This document shows positions 62,418 to 64,000 of a stretch of 64,000 nucleotides of DNA, piece after piece; the stretch's first letter is position 1; every line of letters starts with the position of its first letter. The DNA is taken from the NCBI RefSeq assembly GCF_029168945.1, contig NC_083601.1, forward strand, positions 18,194,160 through 18,258,159, written 5' to 3'. The translations under genes and the position numbers were made by a program. The notes under the pieces were generated by a model. It did not search any database, was not told the origin of the DNA, and saw only the letters and a list, made by a program, of their open reading frames with translations. Source of the stretch: Cannabis sativa. Lineage: Eukaryota > Streptophyta > Magnoliopsida > Rosales > Cannabaceae.

Positions 62418-64000
62418 TGTTAGATTTTGTGCCCTAAATAAAACTCATTTTAATATAATCAGATTTACTTATTAATAAAGATCAGAAATAACATTTAATG
62501 TTGCATGGTTCACATGATTTATTTCATGATTATATGTATATAATGTATGAATTCTTTTTAAGTCCAGAACATATGAATTTGTTAAAGATTATAGTGTTGT
62601 CAGCACAGTGGAATATAATCTTAAGTATATGTTCAAAAGTTTATTCCCTGATTTGTCAGAACACTGGATTTAGACTGACATGGTATAATCAGCGATAGGT
62701 ATTCTTACACCTTGAAAAAGTATTATGTCCTTTCCAGGACATTGGCAAAGTTTACCAGTATCGGATGTATGGAGTATACATCGGAAGGGACCGATATTGA
62801 ACTTTGATTAGATATATTAAAACTTACCGTAATATCTATTCAATTCAATATCACATGTTGATCCTAGATCAAATGACCTTAATCCTGATATGGTTAGGTT
62901 CGATCTCAAGAGTACTATACATGTTCTTTGATTTGTTAGTTAAGCCTACTTTTGGGTCAGGGTGATACGTACATTTTGGGAACATGATAGTATAATTGAG
63001 TGGGAGCGCTACCACAAATATGGAATCTATAACTTCTATAGGAATTTAGAAGTGAAACGATGATATCCTTCGAGCTTGGCTAAACAGAAATAAATGGTGG
63101 AGATCTCATTTCACTTTGCTGAAATATCATTTATACGGAGCTAAGTGTTTTAAGGATAAAATACATTGAAGGTGTAACGGTAACTTATAGCCTTTTCAAT
63201 GTAGATCATCTATTAGAGGGTCATTGATCACATTAGGATTATAACAATGGATAACTAATGATGTGTCTATATCATGGAACATGTAGAGCGTTCTATATGA
63301 CTGAGAGTGCAATTCCAAGTTCTAAGTGTGGATTCAATAAGGAATTAATAAGTTAGGGAATTTACTTGGTAAATTGGGTTCAACTTATTGGAAGCTCGGT
63401 TATATAGACCCATGGTCCCCATACTAGTTGAGACCATACTTCTTGTAAGACTCACTTAATTGATTTTAATTAATCAATTATAATTCTAAAAGTTAGACTA
63501 TGTCTACTTAATGAACTTTCACTAAGCAACGACGAAATTGTAAAGAAAAGAGATTCTAGGTTTATTTATTGATTAAGAGACTTTATATGTCTAAATTAAT
63601 AAATATATTAAATGGCAATATTATTTAATAATTAATTTTAAGTTATTAAATAATTAGAATTGGCATTTAAAAAGGTTAAATTGGAGAATTGGCATTTTTG
63701 AGAAAATAGGAATGGAAAATAACAAAATGGGAAAGTTGCAAAGTGAGGCCCAATTCCTTTTGTATGGTCGGCCACATGCAAAAGAAATACCATTTATAGT
63801 TTCCATTATTTTAATGCCATACAATTCTAACCTAAACCTAGAGGGTATTCTATAAATAGAAAGTGTTGGCTTCAGGAAACACATAACTTTGAACATTGGT
63901 TTCTCTCAGAAAAGCTACATGCCTCTCTCTCTCTTTTCTTCTCTCTAAATTTCGAAACACTTGAGTGAATAAGTAGTGCCCACACACATCAAGTGGTACC
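62418..64000 (+). mobile_element. F1 LTR S4, runs off the window
   Basis: Starts TGTTAGATTTTGTGCCC and matches F1 LTRs for 1583 bases to the window end; about 280 bases remain outside. TATAAATA is near 63851. Whether it is solo or the 5' LTR of a full element cannot be told. The expected duplication is TTATG (62413-62417). Confidence 0.9.

Overview
The window is plant nuclear DNA, almost certainly from a eudicot with a repeat-rich genome. It is AT-rich and intron-bearing, its retroelement primer-binding sites are the plant initiator-Met-tRNA type (TGGTATCAGAGC), and it carries plant-type Ty1/copia and chromodomain Ty3/gypsy elements, an F-box gene, a GCN2-like kinase family and a plastid rbcL fragment. 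The species cannot be fixed by reading; a Cannabaceae-like Rosales genome is only a guess. I saw no rRNA, tRNA, CRISPR or bacterial-type features.

Left half (1-30035): a stack of nested LTR retroelements. A fragment of a gypsy-type LTR (27763-30035) abuts a reverse-oriented long LTR, called G2 here (1-295 and 25354-27762). G2 is split by a solo LTR of a copia-type family, called F1 here, flanked by the 5-bp duplication AGGAT (291-295 and 25349-25353). That F1 LTR is itself split by a 10.15-kb F1 element (element A, 741-10894) and by a Ty3/gypsy chromovirus, G1 (11113-24709, TSD TATAT). G1 carries two further solo F1 LTRs, one in its left LTR (TSD GAAGA) and one in its chromodomain codons (TSD TAAAG).

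Middle (30036-43374): a tandem segmental duplication of a GCN2-like kinase pseudogene, each unit joined to the 5' part of a third LTR family (G3). One copy has lost its catalytic core through a deletion that leaves an open frame. Next come a lone exon resembling the ATPase domain of GMI1/SMCHD1-type proteins, the leader of a forward copia element, and a G3 solo LTR (38462-43374, TSD AGGTA). A Helitron-like element sits inside that G3 LTR and contains a plastid rbcL fragment.

Right half (43375-64000): the forward copia remnant, holding a solo F1 LTR (TSD GTTCC), is fused tail-to-tail at about 47086 to a reverse copia element. The reverse element's gag is split by a second complete F1 element (element C, 50440-60577, TSD TGGAG), and its 191-bp LTR interrupts an F-box gene. 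A short membrane-protein ORF and one more F1 LTR (62418 to the window end) follow.

No retroelement gene here is intact. Elements A and C share in-frame stops in pol but keep LTRs, PBS, PPT and a GC-rich hairpin leader, which suggests a defective family mobilised in trans. Host coding sequence is limited to the kinase pseudogenes, the GMI1-like exon, the broken F-box gene and the short membrane-protein ORF.
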